Below, piece after piece: positions 33,240 to 41,850 of a DNA stretch of 64,000 bases. The notes under the pieces are model-generated. The model did no database searches, was not told the origin of the DNA, and saw nothing but the letters and a program-made list of their open reading frames with translations. How positions within the stretch are numbered: the first letter of the stretch is position 1; every line of letters begins with the position of its first letter. Source of the DNA: Verrucomicrobiaceae bacterium UBA2429 (GTDB lineage Bacteria > Verrucomicrobiota > Verrucomicrobiia > Verrucomicrobiales > Verrucomicrobiaceae); NCBI GenBank assembly GCA_002343505.1, contig DDQZ01000061.1, forward strand, positions 66,651 to 130,650. Direction: 5' to 3'. A program made the position numbers and the translations under genes.

Positions 33240-35563
33240 ACCACCAGCGGCACGATCTCCCGCGCCTTCTTCAAGTCCGGCCGCGCAGGCCGCAGGTCAT
33301 GCCAGCGATCCTTCGGCGCAGGCGCTTTGGCATCGAGATAGGCACCGAGACGCAGGCGCAGCGCTTCAAAGGCAGGCTGCGTGTCTTTGCCGAACTGTGA
33401 CTTGCCGGCGTCTTCTTCATTCTTCTTCACCAAGGTGGCGCTGAGTCCCGGAATGGCACGCACGGCGGCCATGACGGCCTCGAGGCTCTCGCCGCTGACG
33501 GCGCAGTATTGGGTGAGATACTCGACGAGTTGCTGGCCGGCGCGGAAGGTCTTCAGGCGCAGGCTGGGCACGGGACCGTTCGCAGTCGGATAGAGCACGG
33601 AGAGTTCGTCGGGCGTTTGCCAGGCGTCGTCTTTGCCGATGGTGTTCCAGGGCACCACACCGTCCGCGCCGAGCGACCAGGCCTCGACGCACCACGCGGC
33701 ATTCGCGATGTTCGGTGTGCCGATGGCGTTCGCGCTGCCATACATGTAGTAAAGATTGCCGCAGGCTTTGGCGCGACGCTGAATGCGCGGCCAGTAGTCG
33801 CGCAGCACGCCGCTGACGACTTCGACGTTCACGCAGTGGTCGAGCAGCTCGCGCTGCCACTGCGGGCGGGAAATGTCGGCGCGATAGGTGAGATTAACCT
33901 TCGGGTAAGGCGCGACGGCGTTCCAGAACTCGCGGCCGTAGTGGCGGATGGCCCAGAAGTCCTGCGTGTGTACCGGTTCGTCGAAAATCCATGCTGCGGT
34001 GCACTTCCGCCAGTCGTCCTTTTTGAAGTACACCTTGTTGTTGAGGTAGAACTCGAACATCGGCTCCGTCCACCCCTTCGCCTCGAAGCGCTTCGCGATC
34101 TCCGCGGCCATGTCGCGGAACTGCGTCCAGTAGGCCTCATCAAACGCGCTCTCGATCCAGTAACCGCCTTTGAAGTGCTCGTCGTGCTTCATCGGCCAGT
34201 TCTCGTTCAGCAGCAGGTAATACGCATCCACCGGCACCGCGCCGCGCGGCAGATCGGCGAAGGCGCTGCCATCGAGCAGCGGACCGAACTCCGCATCGAA
34301 CTTCGTCCAATCCCACTTCCCATCGCCGCCGAGCTTCGGCGCGGGCTCGTCCACCTTGCCCGTCCAACCATACGGGAGCTGATTGAGCACCACGCGATGC
34401 TCATGCGCGAGCCGGTAGTAATCACGCGCATGCCCCGGCAGGCCGTAGGCGTTCATCTGCGGCAGGAACGACAGGCGATCCGGCAGCGTGAAGTTCCAAA
34501 CCGTGATCGTGAAGGGCATCGCGGTGCCATTCACCGTCACCGTGCCGTCGTGCGTGCCTGCGGGCGTGTTTTTCGGCACGTGCAGCTCGATGAAGGTGTC
34601 TTCGCTTTTGGAATCATCGCCCGGCACGAGCGGATCATGCATTCCGCCGACTTTGGGCATCGAGTAGAGCTTTACGCCCAAATCAGGCGCTTTGACGATC
34701 GGTTTGCCCACGACCGAAAAACCGATCGTTTCGCCCTTCGCGGCAAAAAAGTGCGTCGAAGCCAGTTCGCGGCCGAAAACGTCCTTCGAAGGCAAATTGG
34801 GTTTAAGAGACGGAAAGGACGGAAGAGACGGAAGGGTGGCAGCGGCGACCGAATTGACCTGATTGACGACTTTCGGTGCCTCCACGGCTCCGTCTTCGAG
34901 CCAGAGCGTGAAGAAGGGCTTGTGAATGCGTTTGTCCTCGCGGCTCGACACGTAGCGATTCACGAAATTCGTGAACTTCACCGCGTTGCCATCGCGTGTG
35001 TATTCGCTGCCGATGTCGTCGATGACGTAAAAGCCGTGTGACCAGCCCTCAAGCCGTGCCTGCGCCACTTCGGGCGCGATGGGGATGACCTGCCAGCCCT
35101 CCGCATCCGGCGCGGAGGCCTCGCCAAAGCCCCACAGCGATCCGCCTTCACCGCACACGACGCTGGTGATGTCCGGCTCGTTGTTGCCCCAGCGAAGTTC
35201 GCCTGTTTTCGCCCATACGAAGGAACTCGCGCCCGGTGTCTTCGCGTAGCTGCTGCCCGTGCCTTCCACCCAGTCCTGCGAGATGGTGGACACCGTCGTG
35301 CGCCGCAGTGGTGCCTCCGGCGACGCGAGATGCACATGCAGTTGCGCTTTGGTGATCTTCTTCCCGCGCAGCGGCACCGGATCGAAGTCGATGAGGAAGA
35401 ACTCCTGGATGCCCTTCAGCTTCAGCCGATGCGATCCGCCATTGTTCCCCTCCACCTCCTTCGAGTAAGCCGAGATCCACAAATCCCGCGACACCTCCAT
35501 TCGCTGCTGTGCCGTGGCGACACCTGTCAAACTCATCAAACCAAGGAAAACGAATCGAGTCAT
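33233..35563 (-). CDS. Secreted DUF4091-type glycoside-hydrolase-like protein
   Basis: 776 residues with signal peptide MTRFVFLGLMSLTGVATAQ. The N-terminal part (about 25-230) is a carbohydrate-binding-like beta fold. A middle region (PSFPSLKPNLPSKDVFG...) leads to a large barrel-like domain containing NAYGLPGHARDYYRLAHEHRV, YYLLLNENWPMK, AAWIFDEPVH and YYMYGSANAIGTPN. The pattern matches the DUF4091 family, sometimes linked with glycoside hydrolases, although no characterised activity is known to me. The gene is convergent with the esterase and divergent from the second sulfatase, with 84 bp between. Confidence 0.8.
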   Translation of the reverse strand: MTRFVFLGLMSLTGVATAQQRMEVSRDLWISAYSKEVEGNNGGSHRLKLKGIQEFFLIDFDPVPLRGKKITKAQLHVHLASPEAPLRRTTVSTISQDWVEGTGSSYAKTPGASSFVWAKTGELRWGNNEPDITSVVCGEGGSLWGFGEASAPDAEGWQVIPIAPEVAQARLEGWSHGFYVIDDIGSEYTRDGNAVKFTNFVNRYVSSREDKRIHKPFFTLWLEDGAVEAPKVVNQVNSVAAATLPSLPSFPSLKPNLPSKDVFGRELASTHFFAAKGETIGFSVVGKPIVKAPDLGVKLYSMPKVGGMHDPLVPGDDSKSEDTFIELHVPKNTPAGTHDGTVTVNGTAMPFTITVWNFTLPDRLSFLPQMNAYGLPGHARDYYRLAHEHRVVLNQLPYGWTGKVDEPAPKLGGDGKWDWTKFDAEFGPLLDGSAFADLPRGAVPVDAYYLLLNENWPMKHDEHFKGGYWIESAFDEAYWTQFRDMAAEIAKRFEAKGWTEPMFEFYLNNKVYFKKDDWRKCTAAWIFDEPVHTQDFWAIRHYGREFWNAVAPYPKVNLTYRADISRPQWQRELLDHCVNVEVVSGVLRDYWPRIQRRAKACGNLYYMYGSANAIGTPNIANAAWCVEAWSLGADGVVPWNTIGKDDAWQTPDELSVLYPTANGPVPSLRLKTFRAGQQLVEYLTQYCAVSGESLEAVMAAVRAIPGLSATLVKKNEEDAGKSQFGKDTQPAFEALRLRLGAYLDAKAPAPKDRWHDLRPARPDLKKAREIVPLVVP

Positions 35564-35647
35564 CGGTCGTCACTACGATTCCAAGCCCGTTCACCTTGCT
35601 AATCGGTCGCCTGCAATGTCTTCCCTGCCTCCACGTTCACAGTCTCC

Positions 35648-37036
35648 ATGCCCCGGACTCTCATTTTCCTTTGCGGATTGCTAGCGACCCTGCAAACCAA
35701 TGCCGCGCCAAACCTGCTGCTCATCATCGCCGATGACTGCACTTACCGCGACATGGAGGTCTATGGCGGGCAGGCCAAAACGCCGCACCTGAACAAGCTC
35801 GCCAGCGAGGGCATGAAATTCACCCGCTGCTTCCAGGCCGCGCCCATGTGCTCACCCACGCGGCACTGCCTCTACACTGGCCTTTATCCAGTCAAATCCG
35901 GCGCCTATCCGAATCACACGATGGCCTACGACTGGGTCAAAAGCATCGCCACCTACCTGAACGAGGCAGGCTACACCAGCCATCTCTCCGGCAAAACCCA
36001 CATCAATCCCAAGTCGGTTTTCCCCTTCGAATACTCCAGCCTCAAAGGCGACAACAACCCAGATCCTGCCGTCTTCGCCGAAGTGCTCAAATCCAGCGCG
36101 CAAAACGGCAAGCCTTTCCTCTTTATCGCCGCCTCCAACGAGCCGCACACCCCGTGGAATAAAGGTGATCCCTCCGCCTACCCGCCCTCCTCCCTCAAGC
36201 TGCCGCCTGTGCTGGTGGACTCGCCCGACACGCGCGAGGGCTTTTCCAAATACCTCGCCGAGATCACCTACTTCGACTCCCAGGTCGGCGAACTTGTGGG
36301 CTTGCTTGACCAAAGCCCGCTTCGCGACAACACGCTCGTCATCGTCCTCAGCGAGCAGGGCAACAGCCTTCCATTCGCCAAATGGACCTGCTATGATGCC
36401 GGTCTAGCCAGCGCCTGCATCGCCCGCTGGCCCTCCCAGGTCAAAGCGGGAACCGTCAGCGACGCGCTCGTCGAGTATGTGGACGTCACCCCCACCTTCC
36501 TTGATGCCGCCGGTGTCGCGCAGCCAGACATCCTCGATGGGCGCAGCTTCCTGCCCGTGCTCAAAGGAGAAGCCACCGCGCACAAAACGCATGTCTTCGG
36601 CCTGCAAACCACGCGCGGCATCAATGCCGGCAGCGACTTTTACGGCATCCGCAGCGTGCGCGACGGTCGCTACCGCTACATCCGCAACCTCACCCCGGAC
36701 GCCATCTTTCAAAACGCCGCCACCGGCGACGCCACCTTCAAAACTTGGCGGCAAATGGCCGCCGCCGGAGACGTTCATGCCCGACGCCTCGTCCACGATT
36801 ACCAGCACCGCCCCGCCGAAGAACTCTATGACACCGAGAACGACCCATGGAACCGAGTCAACCTCATCGCCGACCCCAACTTCGCCTCCGTGCGCGACGA
36901 ACTCCGCTCCCAACTCGACACCTGGATGAAGCAGCAGGGCGACGAAGGCCAGGCCACAGAAATGAAGGCGTTGGAACGCATGCCCAGGAGCAGCAAAAGC
37001 GAGGGCAAAAAGAAAGCGAAGAAGGGCAAGGCGTGA
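35648..37036 (+). CDS. Second secreted type I sulfatase
   Basis: 462 residues with a signal peptide (MPRTLIFLCGLLATLQTNA). The formylglycine motif is Cys68-Ser-Pro-Thr-Arg72 (canonical CSPTR), with IIADDC for metal. Internal landmarks match the first sulfatase: ASNEPHTPWNKGD, SACIARWPSQVKAG, and a C-terminal GRYRYIRNL. The tail is lysine-rich (SKSEGKKKAKKGKA). It is a paralogue of the gene at 24086. Candidate substrates are sulfated polysaccharides; specificity cannot be deduced. Confidence 0.9.
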   Translation: MPRTLIFLCGLLATLQTNAAPNLLLIIADDCTYRDMEVYGGQAKTPHLNKLASEGMKFTRCFQAAPMCSPTRHCLYTGLYPVKSGAYPNHTMAYDWVKSIATYLNEAGYTSHLSGKTHINPKSVFPFEYSSLKGDNNPDPAVFAEVLKSSAQNGKPFLFIAASNEPHTPWNKGDPSAYPPSSLKLPPVLVDSPDTREGFSKYLAEITYFDSQVGELVGLLDQSPLRDNTLVIVLSEQGNSLPFAKWTCYDAGLASACIARWPSQVKAGTVSDALVEYVDVTPTFLDAAGVAQPDILDGRSFLPVLKGEATAHKTHVFGLQTTRGINAGSDFYGIRSVRDGRYRYIRNLTPDAIFQNAATGDATFKTWRQMAAAGDVHARRLVHDYQHRPAEELYDTENDPWNRVNLIADPNFASVRDELRSQLDTWMKQQGDEGQATEMKALERMPRSSKSEGKKKAKKGKA

Positions 37037-37116
37037 GTGGACACATTCCCTGATTTCTCCTGCGGATGCAAAGGACAGGACGAGACTGCGCGGAGTGACA
37101 AATAAAAATTTTGGGA

Positions 37117-38457
37117 TCAAATCGCCGCGGCGGCGTCCTCGAATTCCTCCACCCGCACCGGCTTCAAGATCATGCCGGCGGCAACGGTGTTATTCGTCTG
37201 CTCGTCCACGAGGATGAAGCTGCCGGTGATGCGATTCTCGGCATACGAGTCGAAGAAAATGGGGGAGGAGCAGCGGATGCGCACGCAGCCGATGTCGTTG
37301 AGGGCGAACTCCTGGCTCTCCTGGGACTTCTCCAGGGTGCTGATGTTCACTTTGTAAAGCACGTCGGTGACGATGGCGCGCACGTCGTTGGTGGTGTGGC
37401 GCAGATGGAAGCGGCCGCGAGGCTTGAGGGTCTTTTTGTCGCTGAACCAGCAGATCATGGCGTCGAACTCGGACTCGGTGAAGACAGGCTCGCTGGCTTG
37501 GACGATCATGCCGCCGCGGCTGGTGTCTATCTCATCCGCCACGGTGACGCTGTAGCTGAGCTGCGGGATGGCCTCCTGCTGCTCGCCGGAGAAGGTGTGG
37601 ATGCCGGTGATGCGCGTCCTCATGCCGGAGGGCAGCACGGTGACCTCGTCGTTCACGCGGAAGGTGCCGCTGGCCATGCGACCGGCGAAGCCGCGGTAGT
37701 CGTGCAGGTTGCCGAGCTTGCTGTCATCCGCGTCCGAGATGGGGCGGATGACCCATTGCACGGGGAAGCGGGCCTTGTCGGCGGCGGTCTCGGCGTGGAC
37801 CTGGACGGTCTCCAGATGCTCCAGAAGGCTCGGGCCGTCATACCAGTCGGTCTTTTCGGAGCGCTCGACGACGTTGTCGCCATTGAGCGCGCTGATGGGG
37901 ATGGGGCGGATGTTCGGCGTGTAGTCCAGGCCCTGGGCGAAGGCCATGTAGTCGGCGATGATTTTGTGATATGTGTCCTCGTCGAAGTCCACGAGATCCA
38001 TCTTGTTCACCGCGAGCACGATCTGGTTGATGCGCAGCAGGCTGGCCAGGTAGGTGTGGCGCATGGTCTGCTCGATGACGCCGAGGCGCGCGTCCACGAG
38101 GATGATGGCGAGGTCCGCCGTGGAGGCGCCGGTGACCATGTTGCGCGTGTATTGAATGTGCCCCGGCGTGTCGGCGATGATGAACTTCCGCTTCGGCGTG
38201 GCGAAGTAGCGGTAGGCCACGTCAATGGTGATGCCCTGCTCCCGCTCGGCGCGCAGGCCGTCGGTGAGCAGCGCCAGGTTCACATGCGCGTCACCGCGCC
38301 GCTTCGAGCTTTCCTCGACGGCCAGGAGCTGGTCTTCGAAGATGGATTTCGAGTCGTAAAGCAGGCGGCCAATGAGCGTGCTCTTGCCATCATCCACGCT
38401 GCCGGCGGTGGTGAAGCGGAGAAGGGAGGATTCGGTGGGATTGACGAGGAGGTCCAT
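37117..38457 (-). CDS. cysN: Sulfate adenylyltransferase subunit 1 (GTPase)
   Basis: 446 residues, the GTPase partner of CysD in ATP sulfurylase, which makes adenosine 5'-phosphosulfate (APS). GTP-binding motifs: G1 GSVDDGKSTLIGRLL, G3 DTPGH, G4 VNKMDL and G5-like SALNGDN. Two beta-barrel domains follow. There is no C-terminal APS kinase domain, unlike CysNC fusions. The start is 39 bp after a toxin-antitoxin pair that separates it from cysD. In most genomes cysD and cysN are adjacent. Confidence 0.96.
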   Translation of the reverse strand: MDLLVNPTESSLLRFTTAGSVDDGKSTLIGRLLYDSKSIFEDQLLAVEESSKRRGDAHVNLALLTDGLRAEREQGITIDVAYRYFATPKRKFIIADTPGHIQYTRNMVTGASTADLAIILVDARLGVIEQTMRHTYLASLLRINQIVLAVNKMDLVDFDEDTYHKIIADYMAFAQGLDYTPNIRPIPISALNGDNVVERSEKTDWYDGPSLLEHLETVQVHAETAADKARFPVQWVIRPISDADDSKLGNLHDYRGFAGRMASGTFRVNDEVTVLPSGMRTRITGIHTFSGEQQEAIPQLSYSVTVADEIDTSRGGMIVQASEPVFTESEFDAMICWFSDKKTLKPRGRFHLRHTTNDVRAIVTDVLYKVNISTLEKSQESQEFALNDIGCVRIRCSSPIFFDSYAENRITGSFILVDEQTNNTVAAGMILKPVRVEEFEDAAAAI

Positions 38458-38496
38458 GAGGTATTGGGGGCGGTGGATGCGGGCGGATTTGAAGGC

Positions 38497-38790
38497 TCAG
38501 TCGAGACGGCGGGTCCAGCAGCCGGGGCGACGTTTGTCGTGTGCGATGGCGACGATGATGATGGTTCCTGGGTGGATCAGGTAGATGAGGCTGTAGGGGT
38601 AGCGTTTGATGCGGATGGTTCGGACATTGGGCCGGATCTGTCGGTTGCGAGCAGGATCCTGGAGGATTCGGGTGATGGCGTTGTTGACTTCCTCAGCAAA
38701 GCCGTCCGCAGCCCAGTCACTTCGCTTGCGATACCAGCGCAAGCCCCCGGTGAAGTCCCTCTGAGCGCCGTTGACCAACTGGACTCTCAT
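38497..38790 (-). CDS. RelE/ParE-family toxin
   Basis: 97 residues, with the family pattern RDFTGGLRWYRKRS...AEEVNNAITRILQDP...IKRYPYSLIYLIHPGTIIIVAIAHDKRRPGCWTRR. The C-terminal Y-L-I...I-I-V-A-I-A-H-x-x-R-R-P-G-x-W signature is typical of ParE/RelE-like toxins. Such toxins act on DNA gyrase (ParE) or on ribosome-bound mRNA (RelE), and the subtype cannot be separated here. Its ATG overlaps the antitoxin stop by four bases (ATGA). Confidence 0.9.
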   Translation of the reverse strand: MRVQLVNGAQRDFTGGLRWYRKRSDWAADGFAEEVNNAITRILQDPARNRQIRPNVRTIRIKRYPYSLIYLIHPGTIIIVAIAHDKRRPGCWTRRLD

Positions 38791-39050
38791 GCGGGGCGTT
38801 GGAGTGATTCTCGTGCTTCCTCAAGAACATCCTGCCAGTCGCGAAGGATGGCGGTTCCAGCTTCGACTTCGGCCACCCGGCGCTCGATCTCGGCCATCCA
38901 TTCGGGGGGGAGAGGTTGCTCTTCATCGGTATCGTCTCCCTCGTAGTTCAGATCGAGAAAGCGGTCCAGGAACTCGCCTTGCTCACGATTGGACAGGCGC
39001 TTCGCGGCTTCCAAGAGTTCGTCAACGGGGCTTGGGACGGTGGCGTTCAT
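38787..39050 (-). CDS. Addiction-module antitoxin (TIGR02574-like)
   Basis: 87 residues from ATG 39048-39050 (MNATVPSPVDELLEAAKRLS). The central LPPEWMAEIERRVAEVEAGTAILRDWQDVLEEARESL matches the putative addiction-module component family (TIGR02574/PF09720), with the acidic N-terminal helix region typical of small labile antitoxins. A short AT-rich stretch (39051-39076) between cysD and this gene could carry its own promoter. A TTG upstream would add two residues, but ATG is the likelier start. Confidence 0.85.
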   Translation of the reverse strand: MNATVPSPVDELLEAAKRLSNREQGEFLDRFLDLNYEGDDTDEEQPLPPEWMAEIERRVAEVEAGTAILRDWQDVLEEARESLQRPA

Positions 39051-39076
39051 GGGCAAATGATAACATAAGATTGAAA

Positions 39077-39985
39077 TCAGAAGTACCCCTCCTTTTTCCG
39101 GTCCTCCATGGCCGTCTCGCTGCGCTTGTCGTCGGCGCGGGTGCCGCGCTCGGTCTGGCGGGCGGCGGCGACTTCGGCGATGATTTCATCGAGCGTGCTG
39201 GCGCTGCTTTCCACGGCGCCTGTGCAGGTGGCGTCCCCGACGGTGCGGAAGCGGATGAGGCGCTCGGCGACGTGGGCTTTCTCCTCCTCCAAAATCGGAA
39301 TGAAGCCGGTCTCGGCATCCAGGATCTGGCCGTGGCGCTCGAAGACGCGGCGTTTGTGCGCGAAGTAGAGGGTGGGCAGCGGGATGTTTTCCTCGCGGAT
39401 GTACTGCCACACGTCCATCTCGGTCCAGTTGCTCAGGGGGAAGACGCGGAAGTGCTCGCCGAAGTGTTTGCGACCGTTGAAGATGTTCCAAAGCTCGGGC
39501 CGCTGGTTTTTTGGATCCCACTGGCCGAATTCATCGCGGTGGCTGAAGAAGCGCTCTTTGGCGCGGGCCTTTTCCTCGTCGCGACGACCGCCGCCGAGGC
39601 AGGCGTCGAACTGGTGCTCCTCGACGCTGTCGAGCAGGGTGACGGTTTGCAGCTTGTTGCGGCTGGCGTAGGGGCCTTTCTCCTCCTGCACGCGGCCCTC
39701 ATCAATGCTCTTCTGCACGCTGCCGACGATGAGCTGCGCGCCGATTTCGTTGACGAACCAGTCGCGGTAGGTCATGGCCTCGGGGAAGTTGTGGCCGGTG
39801 TCCACATGCAGCAGCTTGAAGGGCATGCGCGCGGGGTAGAAGGCCTTGCGCGCCAGCCAGGCCATGACGATGGAGTCTTTGCCGCCGGAGAAAAGCAGGG
39901 CGGGATTGGAGAACTGGGCGGCGGTCTCGCGCAGGACGTAGATGGCCTCGGACTCGAGAAATTGCAGGTGCGTGATGGCGGACAT
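39077..39985 (-). CDS. cysD: Sulfate adenylyltransferase subunit 2
   Basis: 302 residues, catalytic subunit of ATP sulfurylase. The PP-loop is LLFSGGKDSIV, with DTGHNFPEA, ACLGGGRRDEEKARAKERFFS and the C-terminal VGDATCTGAVESSA...RADDKRSETAMEDRKKEGYF, all canonical. It lies between cysH and the toxin-antitoxin pair, on the same strand, 34 bp after cysH. Confidence 0.96.
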   Translation of the reverse strand: MSAITHLQFLESEAIYVLRETAAQFSNPALLFSGGKDSIVMAWLARKAFYPARMPFKLLHVDTGHNFPEAMTYRDWFVNEIGAQLIVGSVQKSIDEGRVQEEKGPYASRNKLQTVTLLDSVEEHQFDACLGGGRRDEEKARAKERFFSHRDEFGQWDPKNQRPELWNIFNGRKHFGEHFRVFPLSNWTEMDVWQYIREENIPLPTLYFAHKRRVFERHGQILDAETGFIPILEEEKAHVAERLIRFRTVGDATCTGAVESSASTLDEIIAEVAAARQTERGTRADDKRSETAMEDRKKEGYF

Positions 39986-40019
39986 GGATCGGAAACTGGC
40001 AGGGACGAATGGCGAGAAA

Positions 40020-40670
40020 TCAGGCTTTGTCAGTCACCAGTTTGGCGTGCAGGCCGCACTCGTGCTTTTCGTCGCCCTTGGCGGGGTCGTAGTAGGTTTT
40101 TTCGTTGGGGAGTTGGTGCTCGGTGAGGTGGGCCTCCATCTCCACGGGGGTCCAGTCGAGGATGGGGTTGATCTTCAGGCAGTTGAACTTGGCATCCCAC
40201 ATCACGGGCCGGAGCGTGGCGGCGCGCTGGGGATTTTGCTCGCGGCGCAGGGCGGTGATCCACACGGCGGGGGCCAGCTCCCTCATGCCGCGCTCGAAGG
40301 GCTCCAGCTTCATGATGCGGCTGAAGGATTCCACGCGTTCCACTTCGTCCGGCATCGGCACCGCGCCGCCGTGGAGCGCCAGCCAGTGGGCGCTGGTCAT
40401 GAGGGGGAGGTAGGGCTTCAAATTCAGCCCCAGGCGCTGGCGGCAGGCTTCGGCAAAGCGGTAGGTCTCCGGCAGGTTCGTGCCGTGGTCCACCCAGAGC
40501 ACGGGAATTTCCGGCTGGATCTCGGTGGCCAGGTGCAGGATCACGGCCTCGTAGGGGCGGAAATTCGTGGTCACGATGGCATTTCCCTGCCCCAGCGCCC
40601 ATTCGAGGATTTCACGCGGGCTGGCGGATAAAAAGCGGTCGTTGAGAGCTTGAAGTTGATCTTCGGTCAT
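40020..40670 (-). CDS. cysH: Phosphoadenylylsulfate reductase, thioredoxin-dependent type without Fe-S ligands
   Basis: 216 residues. Motifs: VDHGTNLPETYRFAE, the substrate block WITALRREQNPQRA, NPILDWTPVEMEAHL and the C-terminal ECGLH catalytic cysteine. The two CC pairs that bind an iron-sulfur cluster in APS reductases are absent: only three cysteines occur. That points to use of PAPS rather than APS. Together with CysN lacking an APS kinase domain, an APS kinase should lie elsewhere in the genome. First gene of the cys cluster, divergent from opcA. Confidence 0.93.
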   Translation of the reverse strand: MTEDQLQALNDRFLSASPREILEWALGQGNAIVTTNFRPYEAVILHLATEIQPEIPVLWVDHGTNLPETYRFAEACRQRLGLNLKPYLPLMTSAHWLALHGGAVPMPDEVERVESFSRIMKLEPFERGMRELAPAVWITALRREQNPQRAATLRPVMWDAKFNCLKINPILDWTPVEMEAHLTEHQLPNEKTYYDPAKGDEKHECGLHAKLVTDKA

Positions 40671-40692
40671 GATTCACCCCTATTTCCGATAA

Positions 40693-40713
40693 ATTCACTA
40701 TGCAATGGCGAAT
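40693..40713. promoter_or_regulatory. 21-bp imperfect palindrome between divergent cysH and opcA
   Basis: The 21-bp site ATTC...GAAT centred on TGCA is mostly self-complementary. It lies 23 bp upstream of the cysH ATG and 72 bp upstream of the opcA ATG, where a cysteine-responsive or Rrf2-type regulator could bind. The match to any named regulator is unproven. Confidence 0.4.
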
Positions 40714-40784
40714 TTTGCCAAAAATTCCCCGTCCCGCCGGCAAACTCCGCCTTTACTCAATTCCAGGGGAATCTAATCTGCTCA

Positions 40785-41843
40785 ATGCCCCCTGCTGAAG
40801 ACCTGCTTTCCCGCCTCGGTGCCGAGGTGCCTTTGCCGAAGATTGACCGCGCCCTCAAGGATCTGTGGGCCGACGACGAGACCAAGACGCGCGCATCGCT
40901 GATCAACTTCGCCATTTACAGCGAGGCCCCCTCCACCCTGGCGCGGAACAACAACCTGCTCGACAAAATCACCGCCGAGCACGCCTGCCGCGCGCTTTTG
41001 ATCCTTTGCCTGCCGGACAGGCCCCAGCGCGCGCGCGCCTGGATCAACGCGCTCTGCCGCCCCTATCAAGGCCGCCAGGAGGTGTGCAGCGAGCAGATTT
41101 CCTTTCTGCTCGAAGGCGGGGATGCCGCGCAGGTGCAAAACGTCGTCTTCGCCCATCTCGACTCGGATCTGCCCCTCGTCGTCTGGTGGCAGGGCGGGCT
41201 GACGCAGAATTTCGAGGAGCGCTTTTACAGCCGCATAGACACGCTCATCATGGACAGCAGCACCTGGGCGGAGCCCGCGCATGAGTTCGCCCGCCTGGCC
41301 GCCGTGCGTGCGGACCGCGGCGCGCTCCTGGATGTGCGGGACCTAAGCTGGACGCGCAGCCATTTTCTGCGCACCGCGCTGGCCTCCTGCTTCCAGGACG
41401 CGAACGCGCGCACTCACCTGCCGCTCATCGAGGGCATCGAGATCACCCACTCCCGGGACCAGCGCAGCGCAGCGCTCATGCTCGCCGGGTGGATCGCCCA
41501 CCGCCTCGGCGCCGGGCTGGCGGAGGACCAGAGCGGCCTAGTTTTCACCAAGCCCGGCGGCGGCTTGCTGAAAGCCCTCCTGGTCGAAAAAGACGACGGC
41601 TGCGCGCTCCAGGCATTGAAGCTGAACGGCCCCGGCATCCAGGTCGCCGTCACCCGCGAGGGCGCCTCCGCCTTCGTCCACCTGTGCGCCTCCTGTGAGG
41701 GCCACGCGCACGAGGAAATGCTGCCCGCCGATGTCGTCGGCGAGGCCGAACTCATCTCCGAGCAGCTCAGCCGCGCCGGCGGCAGCACCCACTACTCCAC
41801 CGTGCTGCCCATGATGGAGAAACTGCTCGCCAGGGCCGGGTGA
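40785..41843 (+). CDS. opcA: Glucose-6-phosphate dehydrogenase assembly protein OpcA
   Basis: 352 residues matching the OpcA/G6PD assembly family: RALLILCLPDRPQRARAWINALC, SDLPLVVWWQGG, FEERFYSRIDTLIMDSS and EGIEITHSRDQRSAALMLAGWIA. OpcA activates glucose-6-phosphate dehydrogenase (Zwf) for NADPH production through the pentose phosphate pathway. The usual partner zwf is not in the window. Start ATG 40785 (MPPAEDLLS) is preferred over the frame beginning at 40650, which overlaps cysH. It is convergent with the next gene, seven bases apart. Confidence 0.85.
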   Translation: MPPAEDLLSRLGAEVPLPKIDRALKDLWADDETKTRASLINFAIYSEAPSTLARNNNLLDKITAEHACRALLILCLPDRPQRARAWINALCRPYQGRQEVCSEQISFLLEGGDAAQVQNVVFAHLDSDLPLVVWWQGGLTQNFEERFYSRIDTLIMDSSTWAEPAHEFARLAAVRADRGALLDVRDLSWTRSHFLRTALASCFQDANARTHLPLIEGIEITHSRDQRSAALMLAGWIAHRLGAGLAEDQSGLVFTKPGGGLLKALLVEKDDGCALQALKLNGPGIQVAVTREGASAFVHLCASCEGHAHEEMLPADVVGEAELISEQLSRAGGSTHYSTVLPMMEKLLARAG

Positions 41844-41850
41844 AGCCCCC

